From positions 2,722,501 to 2,786,500 of the forward strand of contig JAINUG010000048.1 in the NCBI GenBank assembly GCA_029706075.1: a stretch of 64,000 bases of DNA. Reading direction: 5' to 3'. A program made the translations under genes and the position numbers. The notes below the pieces were generated by a model that saw nothing but the letters and a program-made list of their open reading frames with translations, made no database searches and was not told the origin of the DNA. The first letter of the stretch is position 1, and every line of letters starts with the position of its first letter. Positions 1 through 10,958 of the stretch are shown here, piece by piece. The stretch comes from Aldrovandia affinis. Lineage: Eukaryota; Chordata; Actinopteri; Notacanthiformes; Halosauridae.

Positions 1-90
1 ATTACCATCATAAAAACTGAGGCAGCAGACTTTGTGAAAATTAATATTTGTGTCATTCTCAAAACTTTTGGCCATGGGTGTACATACAGC
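1..90 (-). mobile_element. Tc1-like element, terminal fragment
   Basis: The complement of this stretch reads as a typical Tc1-like end, with a GGCCAAAAGTTTTGAGAATG core followed by ACACAAATATTAATTTTCAC. It runs off the left edge of the window, so only one end is visible. No reading frame is present. The family call rests on recognition of this widespread vertebrate Tc1 end. Confidence 0.5.
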
Positions 91-92
91 AC

Positions 93-714
93 TGTACTGT
101 AAAAAACATTAAAGAAAGGCTTCAAGCCTTTTCTTGCACTAAATAAAGGCTAATAGGCATATTACGCTTCTATCCAAATTATCAATAGCCTTTCCATCTC
201 AATAATTAAACCACTGCGTGGCTTGGTAATAATCCTGGCATTCATCGGGGCAAGGTCATTCACATGCTCCATTATTCTCTAAAATTGTTTTTTTAAACCG
301 ATTGTTGACTGGCTGTAGCCTAATGCTTTCCCACTGGCTGATGGTGTTTCACCTCTCTCCAATCTCTTTATTATTTCAACTTTACTTTCCATGGTGATTG
401 TTTTCCTTTTCTTTGATGCATCACCAGCACTTGCATCAGATTTATGCTTTGGAGGCATCGTTGTAAGGGTAAGAGAAAGAGAAAAACGAGACCATGATCT
501 GACTTAAAATAACGGACGGTGATCTCTGTTCCTTGAGCCGACGAACCGCTGAAACCGCGCAATGTTTTCATGAGCATCACAAAGTAGTGCGCGCGTTCCT
601 TATTATGAACCATTGTATTTAACTCAATTTTTTAAACATAATAGGCATTATGGCAGTCCGTTCATAAATACGAGTTGTCCGTAAGCCGGACGTTCGTAAC
701 CTGGGGACTGCCTG
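93..714 (-). mobile_element. Tigger/pogo-type DNA transposon remnant (5' end)
   Basis: On the minus strand a degenerate transposase begins at 458 with MPPKHKSDASAGDASKKRK and continues through a CENP-B-like helix-turn-helix (RLERGETPSASGKALGYSQS). After a frame change near 280 it contains a MERLLIIWIE segment typical of the second DNA-binding helix-turn-helix. A terminal repeat at about 674-714 reads CAGGCAGTCCCCAGGTTACG on the complement, like Tigger ends. The catalytic DDE domain is missing, so this is an internally truncated relic, probably a MITE-like derivative. Confidence 0.82.
130..458 (-). pseudogene. Tigger transposase N-terminal fragment (CENP-B-type HTH)
   Basis: Decayed N-terminus of a pogo/Tigger transposase. 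The start codon at 456-458, a basic KKRK stretch and a psq/CENP-B helix-turn-helix are readable to about 282. The frame then shifts, and part of the second HTH (MERLLIIWIE) is readable near 180-200. The catalytic part is absent, so no active protein is expected. Confidence 0.75.
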
Positions 715-835
715 TATTTGCCTTTTTTCCAGGAAAGTTTTATTTTAAGTTCCAAATACTGTACATATATGTTCTAAAAGAAAGTTGTAATGTTTTAAAA
801 TGTTCCATTTCTTTTAATTTTTTTATACATTTGTT

Positions 836-1168
836 TCAGATTTTATCCCATTTCCCCCAATTTAGTAGCCAATTACACCCTCTATTTTTCATGTCAATCC
901 CCCCCTGTATTTCCAGTTCGCTGCCGTAACCCTGTTACTGGCAGTGACAGAGGCGAAGTATTGTCTCCACTTGCTAAGCCTGTCGACCGTAACTCCAGTG
1001 CCACTCCTATACACAGCAGACTCATGTCAGCTTCCCTCCACCCTCCCTGGGGCAGACAGCCAATTGCCACCCCCTAGTGGCACTCACGGCCGTGCCGAGT
1101 GGAACCCCAGTCGCAGTGGCCAGCGTTGAACGTTATAACTGCTAGACCAACGGAGAGGCCCCTAAAAT
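836..1168 (-). repeat. tRNA-derived SINE (family A), full-length-like copy
   Basis: On the minus strand the copy starts with a tRNA-Glu-like head. The A-box-like sequence is TGGTCTAGCAGTTATAACG (complement of about 1132-1152) and the B-box-like sequence is GGGGTTCCACTCGG (complement of 1096-1109). The body includes GACAGCCAATTGCC in plus orientation, and the 3' tail reads AATTGGCTACTAAATTGGGG on the complement. The same body and tail recur near 10960-11335, 51235-51335, 55925-56225 and 61020-61478. No open gene is implied. Confidence 0.75.
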
Positions 1169-2019
1169 TTTCCATTTTCATTCAATTTTGAAAGCAGAAC
1201 ACACATGTAGGACTTGAATAGTAGCCCATTTCACAGAGAGGGAGCAAAACCTGACTGCGCTCGCTGTGAATAAATTAAAAAGGGCCAGGACACGTTTCTT
1301 TAAGCACACTAATCTCTCCATCAATAATGCAGAGGCTGGACATTGCAATATCAGAAGGCCAGCCCATGTCACGCATAAGGATTACTGTTTCAGCAGATAA
1401 GATAGATTGTGCAACTCTGTGTCAATGATGGAAGGTAGCTAAAGTCCTGAGGGTTGAGACTTCATACCACTGCAGTCATGTTGTGTGTCCATGTACCGCA
1501 CAGTGCTACAGGAGGGCTAGAACTGGACAGTGTATCTCTCACTGACAACAGCCAGCGGCCTGCAGGCACCATGCATGTCATTTGAAGGGGCTAATGCAGC
1601 AGTATCCAAATAAGCCCTGGCCAATGTAATTCCATCCTACACCTGGTGGGACAAAGCTAACTGTGACCCTGCCACTGCAGACTCACTGTCATGGCAAACA
1701 CCTTTACATACAGTTATAGGAGCGTTGTTCTCTTAAACAAAAATGGTTCCTGCCCTAACCCTGCCAATTCGCTCTGCTCTAAATCAGATAGGGACATTAC
1801 ACAGCAAAATGACCCTCGGACCCAGCCCTTAGACAGACAGGTTGGCCCAAGTGGACAGACACAGGCATGCAAATGCACACACACACACATGCAAACAGAG
1901 TAACAGAAACAGACAGACAGAAAGATAGACAAACAAAAATATAAATACATTGAAGAGCCCATTTGTGCATATTTTGATTGATTGATTGATTGGTTAATTA
2001 GTTGATTTGAGGCACTGAC
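1169..2019. other. rasgrp2 intron, no gene seen
   Basis: Intron immediately 3' of the last visible rasgrp2 exon in transcription sense. It holds a short CA tract near 1877-1890 and a GATT tract (about 1976-1992). The next rasgrp2 exon, expected to encode a KLLQLQNFN-like segment in this family, was not found here and should lie left of the window. Confidence 0.6.
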
Positions 2020-2193
2020 CTGAGCCACACGAATGAAGTGTGAGATGACGGCTGCTCTCTGGGGGGCAGTGGGCTTACTGAGGACCATGAGCTGGATCCA
2101 CTGGGATACGCTATTGAATAGGGTGATGAAGCGCTCCAGGATAGGGTTATCCACAGTGCAGCCATGCATCACAAAGCTGTGGTAGTCCTGGAA
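2020..2193 (-). CDS. rasgrp2: rasgrp2 coding exon 6 (CDC25 domain, codons 172-229)
   Basis: A 174-base phase-0 exon. The acceptor is CCCCTTTCAG before TTCCAGGACTACC and the donor is GGCTCAG followed by GTCAGT. It encodes [20 protein letters not shown] and the [17 protein letters not shown] segment of the RasGEF catalytic domain. Confidence 0.92.
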
Positions 2194-5100
2194 CTGAAAG
2201 GGGCAGGCACAGGGTCAGCAATGGGGGGCCAATGGCAGGAGATACACACACAGCACACACGTGCACATGCACACACATGCATTCACAGGCCACGCACAAA
2301 CACATGCACACACATAGACACACAGACTGAGAGAAAGTACAGTAAACTGTTTTTATTTATACCCTTGAAGATGAACAAAAGAGATCGTATAAAATAAACG
2401 ATTTAAGTAATGAGCTTTATTTTATGTCAACAAAATTCATCCGACAATATTAAGACAATTGTTCAGAAAAACATATTTTGTTTTATTAATATTTTTTTCC
2501 AGAAAACATCTGGATCACAATGATTCACACCCCTAACTATTCTTTTAAATTGAATCCAACAAAAACAAATCTTCATAAATATATAATGTATTTGAAGTTC
2601 ATTGGAAAGCTATGGAACTTTCCAGTAGCCTACAATGATTTCCTGTTTCCCTAGGGTATAAAAAGGAGGGAACACATGTTTGAAATACTGTGGTCAGCCA
2701 TCATCATGGTGAAAGGCAAAGGACTCCCTGAAAGCATCAGACAAAAGGTTATTGACCTCTACAGATCAGGAGATGGCTACAAAAAAATCACTAAAAAGTT
2801 AAAGATACCGCTTTCCACTTATGTGCCAATTATTAGGAAGTTTAAGGCCAGTGGGACAGTGGCTAACCTGCCAGGTAGAGGACGCAAGTCTATCTTGCCC
2901 CCACATGTAGTGAGACGGATGGTTCGGGAGGGAAAAAGAAGTCAAAGGGGCACAGTTCAGACCTCTGAAACAACCTGGCATCTTGGGATTACAAGGTGTC
3001 TAAAGTTACCATTCGACAACACCTAAATGACAATGGCCTTTATGGCAAGAAGGAAGAAGAGTTGCAAGAAGCCTCTTTTGAATACAATTCACTGAAAAAG
3101 GCATCTTGAATTCGCCAAACTACATCTGGGCCCGTATTTACAAAGCATTTTAAGGGTAAAAGTTGGTCCTAACTCCGCGATTTAGGAGCAAGTCCGAAAA
3201 ATAATGGGCGTGTCACTCATAAATTTAGGAGTCCTACATTTTTGGGATAAGAGTATTTCACAAAGGGTTTGAGAGCTAAAAACAGCTCCTAAATCCAGGA
3301 GAAGTTAAAAGCAGCCAAGAGGACTTCTAAGTCGCTAAAGACCTACTCACGTTGTCGCAATCGCGTCAACACTGGAGATATTGAATGATACAGAGCTCAT
3401 AAAAAGGTACCGCCTCAATCGTGAGGGTATTATATATATAATATTATATATAGATACCCGGTGATTGTTTACGAGATGCAGACATGTAACCAATTGACTA
3501 GTCGGTATTCTTGGTTTCATGTTAAATCAGTGACACGTAGCGTACATTTGTATTTTAGAATCTTTATTAGAATATAATAGGGGTGCATCGGATCATTTTT
3601 CGGATCACCAAAAAATAAAAATAACGGCGACCAAAGGCGCGTTTCCACCAAAAATTGCCAGGAACTATTCTCAAGGAATTTAATGAATGATAATTTCAGT
3701 TTTTCAATTTAAGTTATTTCACTAAATCTTTATTCGAATATTTCACAAAATACATTTTTAGATTCAGTACGCCTTAGGCGATGTAACTAGGGTGGTCTTA
3801 TGCCTGAATTAATTTAATTAAAAAATAAAAGATCGCTAATGTTTCAATTCTATTTAATTCGGTCGCGTTTCTAAAAACATGCCTCCCAGAAAGGCATTTA
3901 GTATGAAAAACAAAGCAAACCAAAACATATATGGTTTATATAACAGCGGCTGTATTTGTATTTCTCTATGATGGTTCAATTTAGCTATTAATCCGCAGAT
4001 CATATGCGTGCCGAACCGTGGGGGTTGATCCGTACGCGGGGAGAGACCCATCCCCTATATCAGCCAATCGCTGTGGCAATTCTGAGTAAGCTCGTTCATG
4101 AGAAACAACGTCATCCCTAGCAACGACGTCAACCCTGCCCTCACTCTTAGCTTGACAATCGTAGGAATTCCTTAGTATGAGTTTGTCTTTGCAGCTTTGT
4201 GAATAGGTTTTAAGGTGGGACTCCTAACTAAAAGGTTTTAGTGCGATTTAGAAGTACTCCTAGTGGAAAGATAAAATGCTTTGTGAATACGGGCCCTGAA
4301 CTACAACTGGAACCATGTCTTGTGGTCAGATGAAACAAAAATAGAGCTTTTAGGACATGCGCATCAGCGTTATGTTTGGCTTCCAAAGAATGCAAGTAAT
4401 GTTGAAAAGCACCTCATGCCTACAGTGAAACATGGTGGTGGATATTTAACGCTTTGAGGTTGTTTCGCATCCACAGGCCCTGGGGACCTTATTAAAATAG
4501 ATGGAACCATGAACTCCAGCATTTACAAAGACATTTTGTCCAAAAAACTTGATCCTTTTACCAGGAAGCTACACCTTGGCTGCAGATGGACCTTCCAACA
4601 AGACAACGATCCCAAACATACAGTACGTCCAAAGCAACTAAGAAATGGTTGACAGAGCACAAGATCAATGTCCTGACGTGGCCATCTCAGTCTCCAGACC
4701 TGAATCCAATTGAACATTTGTGGTTTGAACTCAAAAAAGCAGTCCACAAACGTCAACCTAAGAATCTGAAGGAACTCGAACAATTCAGCATGGAGGAATG
4801 GTTGAGGATCCCCCCCAAGAAGTTCCATAACCACGTACGACACTACAGAAGGCGACTACTTGCTGTTATAATGGCCAAAGGAGGAACCACAAAGTACTGA
4901 TAACAGGGGTGTTGATATTTGTGATTCTTGATTTTTCTGGAAAATTATAATTTGTGAACCGTTCGATCGTGGTGCCAATGCATTATTATTAAAGAATATT
5001 ATTTTTTACATTTTGTGAGCATAAAATAAAGCTCATTACTTATAGTTTATTTTATACGATCTCAGACACCAGACACACAGACACAGTAGAACAGATGTAC

Positions 5101-6954
5101 ACAGTCTTCCACCGATGTGATTCTCACCAGGATCTTGCAGAAAGATTTGTACTCCAGGTAGGTGAGGTGTTCCGCCAGTTCACAGGAGTCCAGGTGATCA
5201 AAGAGCAAGGACATCTTCCTCTTCTTGGAGATGGAGGGGACTCGCTGTGTGACCTGCCGTTTCCACTCATACGATGGACTGAGGATGTCAAAACTCCACA
5301 AATGAGCATCAACAAAATATCTTCAACAAAATGCCTCCAATCCTAAACATACGCTGCTGTATAAAGTTTGAGCACTGGCTGGTGTCAAAGAATGGATATT
5401 TAAAGGAGTATGGAAACCATTCCATTATCAGTCACAGGTGAAAGACAACAGCATGGACGTCAGCATATTTCTTACTAAGACATGTACACAAGCTGACAGT
5501 ACAAGGGCTGCGGATGGCAAGCCTCTCTAAACAGAAGACAAAACAACTATCCATGTGCTGTTCTTTATCTGCTTTATCATTATTTTTCAGTTTTGGGTAA
5601 GCTAAACTTTTTTTTTTACCTCTGGCAGTTTACCGCTTACCTTTGTACTATTTCAGGTTCACTGGACTTGAACTGCTTAAATTTCAGTAAAAACTGCAAA
5701 ATGGGGGTTTTCTAAAACTTTTGACCGGTAGTGTATATGAGTCTATGTACCTGTCCTTTGTGGTGGACCCAAGTAAAGCATTCAAATGTGTGGTGAAGCA
5801 GCAAAGAACTGCTCTTCCATCAACCATTCACACAATGTAGCACTGTGTCACAAGATACTAGGGACCGCAGAGCCAGAGGGGGACGCTCTTGCCATTGGTT
5901 GTATTTTGGTGCATCACTTACACGCTCTCAATGTCGATTAGGCGGCTCTGGCGCTCGTTTCCTTCAAGAGTGAGGAGGTCTTTCAGGCCTTTGATCTGAT
6001 CGGCCAGCTCTGGGTTCAGGTCGAACTCGGCTGGAAACTCTGAGATCCAGTACCTGTTTGGAGGTGGATAAAGGAGACCGAGAGAGTTATCAGTCTGCTT
6101 TGTTCGTCCATTTCATTAAGAAAAAGCACCAATTCTGGGAAAGCCTGTCTTACTTGACTAGTTGGCAGATTCTTGTCCTGAGCTCAGCGGTACTGTTCTC
6201 TGCCTGGGATCTGTGTCAGGCTGTTAAGGGGCCTTCATGAACAACACAACATTAGAATGCTGCCCCTAAGCACTGACCCTGGATCAGCTGTAAGCATACG
6301 TCTCATAATGGTTGGGGTTATCATTAGGGTTGCGTAAACGTTGACCCTAGAGCAGCTGTAAGAATTTGTCCCATAGTGGTTGGGATTAGGTTTGTCCAAG
6401 CTGACCGTGGATCAATAGTTTGGAGTAGAGATAGACAGTAGAAAAGACATTCCCGAAGATGTCAGATAGGTGGCAAAGCAAACCACCCATCCAAATCCCA
6501 TCACAAAGGATACTTGAGCAGGAGTTTACGGGCGAGGTCAGTGGAGGGGAGGTACCAAGGATGCATCATGAGGAACATGCGCACATGGGAAGCATTCTTC
6601 AGGGAACCTGTGTCATCTGAGAGCGGAGGAAAACATTACATTCACCACACACACAAGACGCAAATTTAAATACAAAAATAGGCTACAATAAATTAATAAT
6701 TACTGACATATCATACAACCCCACCTGTCGCTATGAATATAATATTCACAAATATAATATTCTTAGATTTATATCAATGACTGTTATTACTAATTATTCT
6801 GGGGGGAGTGAGTGGGTTGAGCTGCAACCTTGCTAAGGCTCACACTGACAGATGAGAGAGACAAGGGCGGTTAGCAATACTGACCGAAGGTTTTGATGCA
6901 GGTTTCCACCAGCTCATCCACCGTCGCAGACTGATCCAGTGACAGGGGCTCCAT
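2020..6954 (-). CDS. rasgrp2: RAS guanyl-releasing protein 2 (CalDAG-GEFI-like), 5' half of gene
   Basis: Six minus-strand coding exons join in frame: 6954-6885, 6616-6514, 6210-6154, 6053-5922, 5278-5128 and 2193-2020. They give 229 codons with GT-AG borders and compatible phases throughout. The product matches the N-terminal half of vertebrate RASGRP2, an exchange factor that loads GTP onto Rap1/Ras. It shows the REM region ([42 protein letters not shown]) and then the start of the CDC25 catalytic domain ([64 protein letters not shown]). The rest of CDC25, the EF hands and the C1 domain would lie left of the window. Start choice: MEPLSLDQ aligns with the family N-terminus. The introns are full of Tc1 and SINE relics. 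RASGRP1/3/4 are less likely, because the [16 protein letters not shown] block fits RASGRP2 best from memory. Confidence 0.9.
2236..2332. repeat. (CA)n-rich microsatellite, imperfect
   Basis: Interrupted CA repeats with CATG and CACG variants, lying in the rasgrp2 intron directly beside the left end of a Tc1 element. Confidence 0.8.
2706..4900 (+). pseudogene. Tc1-like transposase pseudogene, interrupted
   Basis: The start [19 protein letters not shown] is followed by the paired/HTH region ([14 protein letters not shown]) and a GRGRKS hook. The frame is lost near 2990 and the gene is then split by the insertion at 3129-4295. The distal part has the WSDETK aspartate motif, QQDNDPKHT, and [15 protein letters not shown] carrying the third DDE residue, but in shifting frames. 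It ends in MAKGGTTKY. Tc1 transposases are normally about 340 aa; this copy has several frameshifts and cannot be active. Confidence 0.88.
3129..4295. mobile_element. Nonautonomous DNA transposon with CTG target duplication
   Basis: Both ends carry near-identical inverted repeats of about 24 bases (GGCCCGTATT[T/C]ACAAAGCATT). The element is flanked by CTG at 3126-3128 and 4296-4298. Removing the element and one CTG restores the expected Tc1 sequence ACATCTGAACTAC. The 1167-base interior is AT-rich with no credible protein. A 3-base duplication would suit a PIF/Harbinger-like mechanism, but CTG is not the usual TWA, so the superfamily is left open. Confidence 0.8.
5128..5278 (-). CDS. rasgrp2: rasgrp2 coding exon 5 (codons 121-171)
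   Basis: A 151-base exon. The acceptor is TTGACATCCTCAG and the donor is AAGATCCTG followed by GTGAGAATC. It encodes [24 protein letters not shown] and [18 protein letters not shown], spanning the linker from REM into the CDC25 domain. Confidence 0.92.
5600..5733. mobile_element. Tc1-like element (family 2), right-end fragment
   Basis: It matches the right end of the large Tc1 element at 46740-46869, sharing CAGTTTACCGCTTACCTTTG, CTGGACTTGAACTGCTTA and the terminal ACTACCGGTCAAAAGTTTTA (complement). It ends at a TA. No transposase sequence remains. Confidence 0.75.
5922..6053 (-). CDS. rasgrp2: rasgrp2 coding exon 4 (codons 77-121)
   Basis: A 132-base exon. The acceptor is CAAACAG before GTACTGGATC and the donor is GAGAGCGT followed by GTAAGT. 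It encodes [20 protein letters not shown] and RLIDIESV of the REM region. Confidence 0.93.
6154..6210 (-). CDS. rasgrp2: rasgrp2 coding exon 3 (57-base small exon)
   Basis: Found by joining phases. The acceptor is CTGACACAG before ATCCCAGG and the donor is TAGTCAA followed by GTAAGACAG. It encodes [18 protein letters not shown], which aligns with the family segment ending in TCHLVRYW. It is two residues shorter than my recollection of the human protein. Confidence 0.82.
6514..6616 (-). CDS. rasgrp2: rasgrp2 coding exon 2 (REM region)
   Basis: A 103-base exon. The acceptor is CCGCTCTCAG before ATGACACAGG and the donor is CTGCTCAA followed by GTATCC. It encodes [20 protein letters not shown] and [12 protein letters not shown]. 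The MFLMMHPWY block is diagnostic for RasGRP REM regions. Confidence 0.92.
6885..6954 (-). CDS. rasgrp2: rasgrp2 coding exon 1 with start codon
   Basis: The start ATG is at 6954-6952 and the donor is ACCTTCG followed by GTCAGT. It encodes [19 protein letters not shown] and IKTF, aligned with the family N-terminus of about the same length. Upstream sequence on the minus strand stays open to 7167 (MNMSKTCKTC...), but that extension has no family counterpart and is treated as 5' UTR. Confidence 0.88.
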
Positions 6955-7167
6955 CTTCTTCCCCTCCTCTCCTCTCCTCCACAACCCTTTCTTCTGATGA
7001 TCTCTCTCTCCCACCACTTCTCTCCACTTCAGTCCCCAACTGACTGTGCAAGCATGCGCAGGCAGAAAATGACGAGGAAGAAGCCGACTGGGGGAAATCC
7101 TCAGTGCCTCCGCAAGTGATGGAGATGGCTGAAACCGACAGGTTTTACAGGTTTTACTCATGTTCAA

Positions 7168-7322
7168 GTGGTTCTGTGTGGCTCAGTAGGTAGAGCATGG
7201 CGCTGACAATGCTTAGGTTGTGCGTTCGATTCCCATTGGGACCACGTATACTAAAAGATGTAAGCATTCACTACTGTAAGTCGCTTTGGATAAAAGTGTC
7301 TGTTACATGGCATATGTTATGT
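7168..7322 (+). repeat. tRNA-derived SINE (family B) with L2-like tail
   Basis: The head has an A box, TGGCTCAGTAGGTAGAGC (about 7179-7196), and a B box, GTTCGATTCCC (7224-7234). It is followed by the common fish SINE tail AAGTCGCTTTGGATAAAAGT, then GTCTG. The same tail or head recurs at 25755-25858, 27467-27585 and 22262-22310. It sits just upstream of rasgrp2 exon 1. Confidence 0.85.
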
Positions 7323-7328
7323 TATGCA

Positions 7329-7371
7329 AACCTGTGTGTGTGTGTGTGTGTGTGTGTGTCTGTGTGTGTTT
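7329..7371. repeat. (GT)n microsatellite
   Basis: About 40 bases of almost pure GT repeat, directly 3' of the SINE tail. Confidence 0.9.
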
Positions 7372-7397
7372 GCATGGGCATCTTGTATGAATGCAGA

Positions 7398-8510
7398 AAA
7401 TTGAACAGTTCACAAATTATTATTTTTCCCCCAGAAAAATCAAGAATCACAAATATTCACACCCCTGTTATCATTACTTTATGGTTCCTCCCTTGGCCTA
7501 TAACAGCAAGTAGTTGCCTTCTGTAGTGTTGTACGAGGTTATGGAACTTCTTGGTGGGGATCCTCAACCATTCCTCCACGCAGAATTATTCTAGTTCGTT
7601 CAGAGTCTTCTTCAGGATAAAATGACTTGGTACATGCTGGAGATCATGGTTCCATCTATTTTAATAAGGGCCCCAGGGCCTGTGGATGCAAACAACCCCA
7701 AAGCATTAAAGATCCACCACCATATTTCAGCGTAGGCATGAGATGCTTTTCAACATTACTTGTATTCTTTGGACGCCACACATGACGCTGATGTGCATGT
7801 CCAAAAGCTTGAGTTTTGTTTCATCTGACCTCAATACATTGTTCCAATTGTAGTTCAGATGTAGTTTGGCGAATTCAAGATGCCTATTTTCGGTGAATTG
7901 TCTTCAAAAGAGGCTTCTTTCTTGCAACTCTGCTATAAAGGCCATTGTCATGTAGGTGTCGTCTAATGGTAACTTTAGACACCTTGTAATTTCAAGATGC
8001 CAGGTTGTTTCAGAGATCTGAACTGTGCCCCTCTGACTTATTTTTCCCTCCCGAACCATCCGTCTCACTACACGTGGGGACGCGTCCTCTACCTGGCAGG
8101 TTAGCCACTGTCCCACTGGCCTTAAACTTCCTAATAATTGGCACAACAGTGGAAAGCAGTATCTTTAACTTTTTAGGGATTTTTTTGTAGCCATCTCCTG
8201 ATCTGTAGAGGCCAATAACCTTTTGTCTAATGCTTTCAGGGAGTTAGTTGCCTTTCACCATGAAGTATTTCAAATGTGTGTTCCCTCCATTTTATTCCCT
8301 AGGAAAACAGGAAACCATTGTAGGCCACTGTATAGTTCCAATAAACTTAAAATAAGTTTTATATATAGATTTGTTTTTGTTGGATTCAATTTAAAAGAAT
8401 AGTTAGGGGTATGAATAATTGTGATCCAGATGTTTTCTGGAAAACAAATATTATCAATAAAACAAAATGTTTTTCTGAACAATTATATTAGTATTGTACG
8501 TTTGGAATTT
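7398..8510 (-). mobile_element. Tc1-like element (family 1), decayed, minus orientation
   Basis: It is a third copy of the family seen at 2340 and 48863. Shared blocks include TCAAGAATCACAAATATTCA, GGTTCCTCCCTTGGCC and the far-end TGATCCAGATGTTTTCTGGA. A broken transposase is readable on the minus strand, including [20 protein letters not shown] and [19 protein letters not shown]. The outer inverted repeats seen in the better copy were not found, so both ends appear eroded. Confidence 0.82.
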
Positions 8511-8924
8511 TCTGCATTTTATTTTCATCCTTTTGCCCTGCAGTATGTTTTAATCATATTATATTGTTAGTCTGTTAACTATATCAGGTAATATCCAATG
8601 CATTTTATTGTTTAAAGAAATAGAATTCAACCAGGAGAAAATAGTTTGGATTCCATTATATTCAGCAAAATGAAGCCACTCTACCGCCACTCTGTTGATT
8701 TAAATAGATTAATTTACATGGAGGAATACTCCTGTAGGCGGGCTTTAGTTATCACAACTCTTGCCAAAAGCAAGTGTGTGTTTTTATAATGAATTCATGC
8801 AGGATGAGAAGTGTGTCATTGTGTTTTTGGGCATGTTTTCTGGTTCCTGATTGTCTGAACATGATCCTATTGACCTTAACACTACCACTTGCAATTAAAT
8901 AGCTGAGACCCTTACCCAGTCTGT
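8511..8924. other. Intergenic, nothing recognised
   Basis: AT-rich sequence without a supported reading frame or repeat boundary. Confidence 0.5.
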
Positions 8925-9062
8925 ACACAGTTTACATTTTTACATATATCCCATTTATACAGCTACTATTTACTGAAGAAAATCTGGTTAAGTACCATGC
9001 ACAAGGGCATGACAGAAGTCCCTGACCCAGAATATAAGCCTTCAACCTTCTGATTACATTAA
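8925..9062. repeat. Old SINE-like remnant
   Basis: Contains AAGTACCATGCACAAGGGCA and CAACCTTCTGATTACA, which resemble a common fish interspersed repeat (the CTTGCTCAAGGGCA / CAACCTTCTGATTACA pattern). It is too diverged to assign. Confidence 0.4.
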
Positions 9063-10958
9063 TCAAACTTGCTGCATACTTGAGTTTTGGTTGGGGTAGG
9101 AAAACAAGGACACTGATTAAGCTGAATACTGCGATTGGACATTGCTGAATTGTGTATTGCTTAGGATTTAGTCCTCAGGGGTTTATATCGATTAAAAATG
9201 TTTGTATTGAATGCATTATACTTGACAAAAAAACACACATTAAAATAGGTTAATCTGTCATGCCACTTTCAAGGGAGGACATAGCAGAGCTGTACTTGTA
9301 TTTTTATGAGAAGAGTGTGTAAGAATTTGCAACTGTATTTATGTAATAATAGTGTAGAACTCTAGTGTAGAATCCTAGTACAAGACCAGGGCTCAGGCTC
9401 TATTCTAATATAATGAACTTATAATGTCCTCTTCTTTAAGTGACAAATTGAAGAAGTGTGAGAATCATTTTTTTAAAGAATTGTAGCAACATTTGCGCCA
9501 ATGTGTTCCTAAAAATGAAGTACAAACTACCAATAAAGTTAGACTGACTCTGGGTCTTATGGTTTTTTGACTGTGATTAAAAGAAAAATATCCATGCAGC
9601 AAGCTCAGGTGTAATAATATGTCTCATCAAATATGAGTGTGAAGATAAGTAAAATTGACAGGGAGTACACACAAAATTGGGTCCAATGTGTAGGGGAAAA
9701 AATATACAGCATATATAGTTTAATTAATGATATTTTTCTCACGGCAAGCATACAGATTCTTCGCTCTCTTAGAATAATAGGCAAGATTGTCTGTGAAACT
9801 GTCACAGCTCTCTGTGCGATTTGTAAGAATAGCATGTCCTTAACTGTGACGAACTATTTTAGGCAGTACAACACTCAACTAGAGAAACTAAGAAATAAAG
9901 CACACGAGATACAGAATTTGAATAACCTCCATACATCCGGAAACCACAATTTATCACTTCCTGAAATAAGATTGCAACAAATACAGCATTTCACAACCAT
10001 TTCCTTGAATGTCAGTCCTTGCTTGCCAGTTTCACTGAAAACAGCATCCCTGTGTTCTTACTACTCTATTTTCCAAGGGAAACCATGCAACACCCCCCAC
10101 CCTCAAACAATACCCACACACCTTCAGAATTCAACTAAATGCAGACCACACAATAACAATAATAATACACATTTCAAGTAGTGGTTGGCAATTCACTGTT
10201 TTGGGGACTAGTATATGGGGTGTGGCATATGCCAAGTCCTGTGAAATACAAAATCCCCTGTACAAAAGATACCTTTACCACACAGGCTTTGAGGATCTGA
10301 AGTTGATGACCTTCAATAGTGAGGATTTTACCATTTACACTGATCCAGTCACCTCAATATACGTGTTAACCTCTGCAGCTCGGTGGCTCTCGCATGCCAA
10401 ATTATTTGTTTCTGATCACTGCTGCATTAAACAAGGAGGAGGGGGGAAAGGCAGCTCTCAAACTTGGATGGTGAGAGGTCTTCTCCAGCATGTTGCTGCA
10501 TGGGAACAGGCAATGGCAATTGCAAGGCAATGCAGCAGAACGATGTCAGAAGGCGCGCCGTTCCTCCGCACCCCTCACCACCCCTACACCCCCACCCCCA
10601 ACCCGCCACTGCAGCAGAGTAGTAGGCGGACACTCTCAAGTACAAGCTTCACAGGCAGTCTGAGACACACAGGGGCACAGGGCTCTCCTGGCCCTTGTTG
10701 AGGTGGAGACAAAGCATAGCAAGCCGAACAGCCAAGACCCCAGGCAATTGCACATGTGGAGCGAGCGTGACGCAGCCTGATCCAGGACCAGGACCATTTG
10801 TATGATCCATAGTTTATTGTCATGAATTATTGTAATGATTTGGCCCACCCACCATATGCTCAAACATTTTTTGGGCCCATGGCCAAATTCAGCCAATCAC
10901 TTTCCCTGGATTTCATTTTCAATCCGTAATTGATTTCAAGCATTCTTCTTTTTTTTTT
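9063..10958. other. Intergenic, no supported gene
   Basis: It contains two long open frames on the plus strand (9633-10181 and 10201-10701). Neither has recognised domains, splice context or repeat identity. A short AAT tract lies near 10152-10170. Nothing else was recognised. Confidence 0.5.

Larger units (their letters stand above)
2340..5065 (+). mobile_element. Tc1-like element (family 1) with nested insertion, right end truncated
   Basis: The left end follows a TA dinucleotide at 2338-2339. Inner inverted repeats match around 2380-2440 and 5000-5064 (GTATAAAATAAAC and GTAATGAGCTTTATTTTATG on opposite strands). The outermost part of the right repeat is missing compared with the sister copy at 48863-50035. 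A degenerate plus-strand transposase lies inside and is split by a 1.17-kb element at 3129-4295. The copy sits in the rasgrp2 intron between coding exons 5 and 6, opposite to the gene. Confidence 0.85.

Noticed and set aside
1714-2172. 152-codon single ORF as a gene
   Set aside because: Only its first part is the rasgrp2 exon; the remainder is intron after the donor at 2019, including a CA repeat.
7168-7240. tRNA gene
   Set aside because: Followed directly by a SINE tail; the A-to-B spacing and arms do not form a functional tRNA.
9633-10181. 182-codon open frame
   Set aside because: No start context, domain, splice sites or repeat identity; composition looks like AT-rich non-coding DNA.
10201-10701. 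166-codon open frame
   Set aside because: Low-complexity Pro/Ser/Thr end, no family resemblance; overlapping minus-strand frames are equally long.
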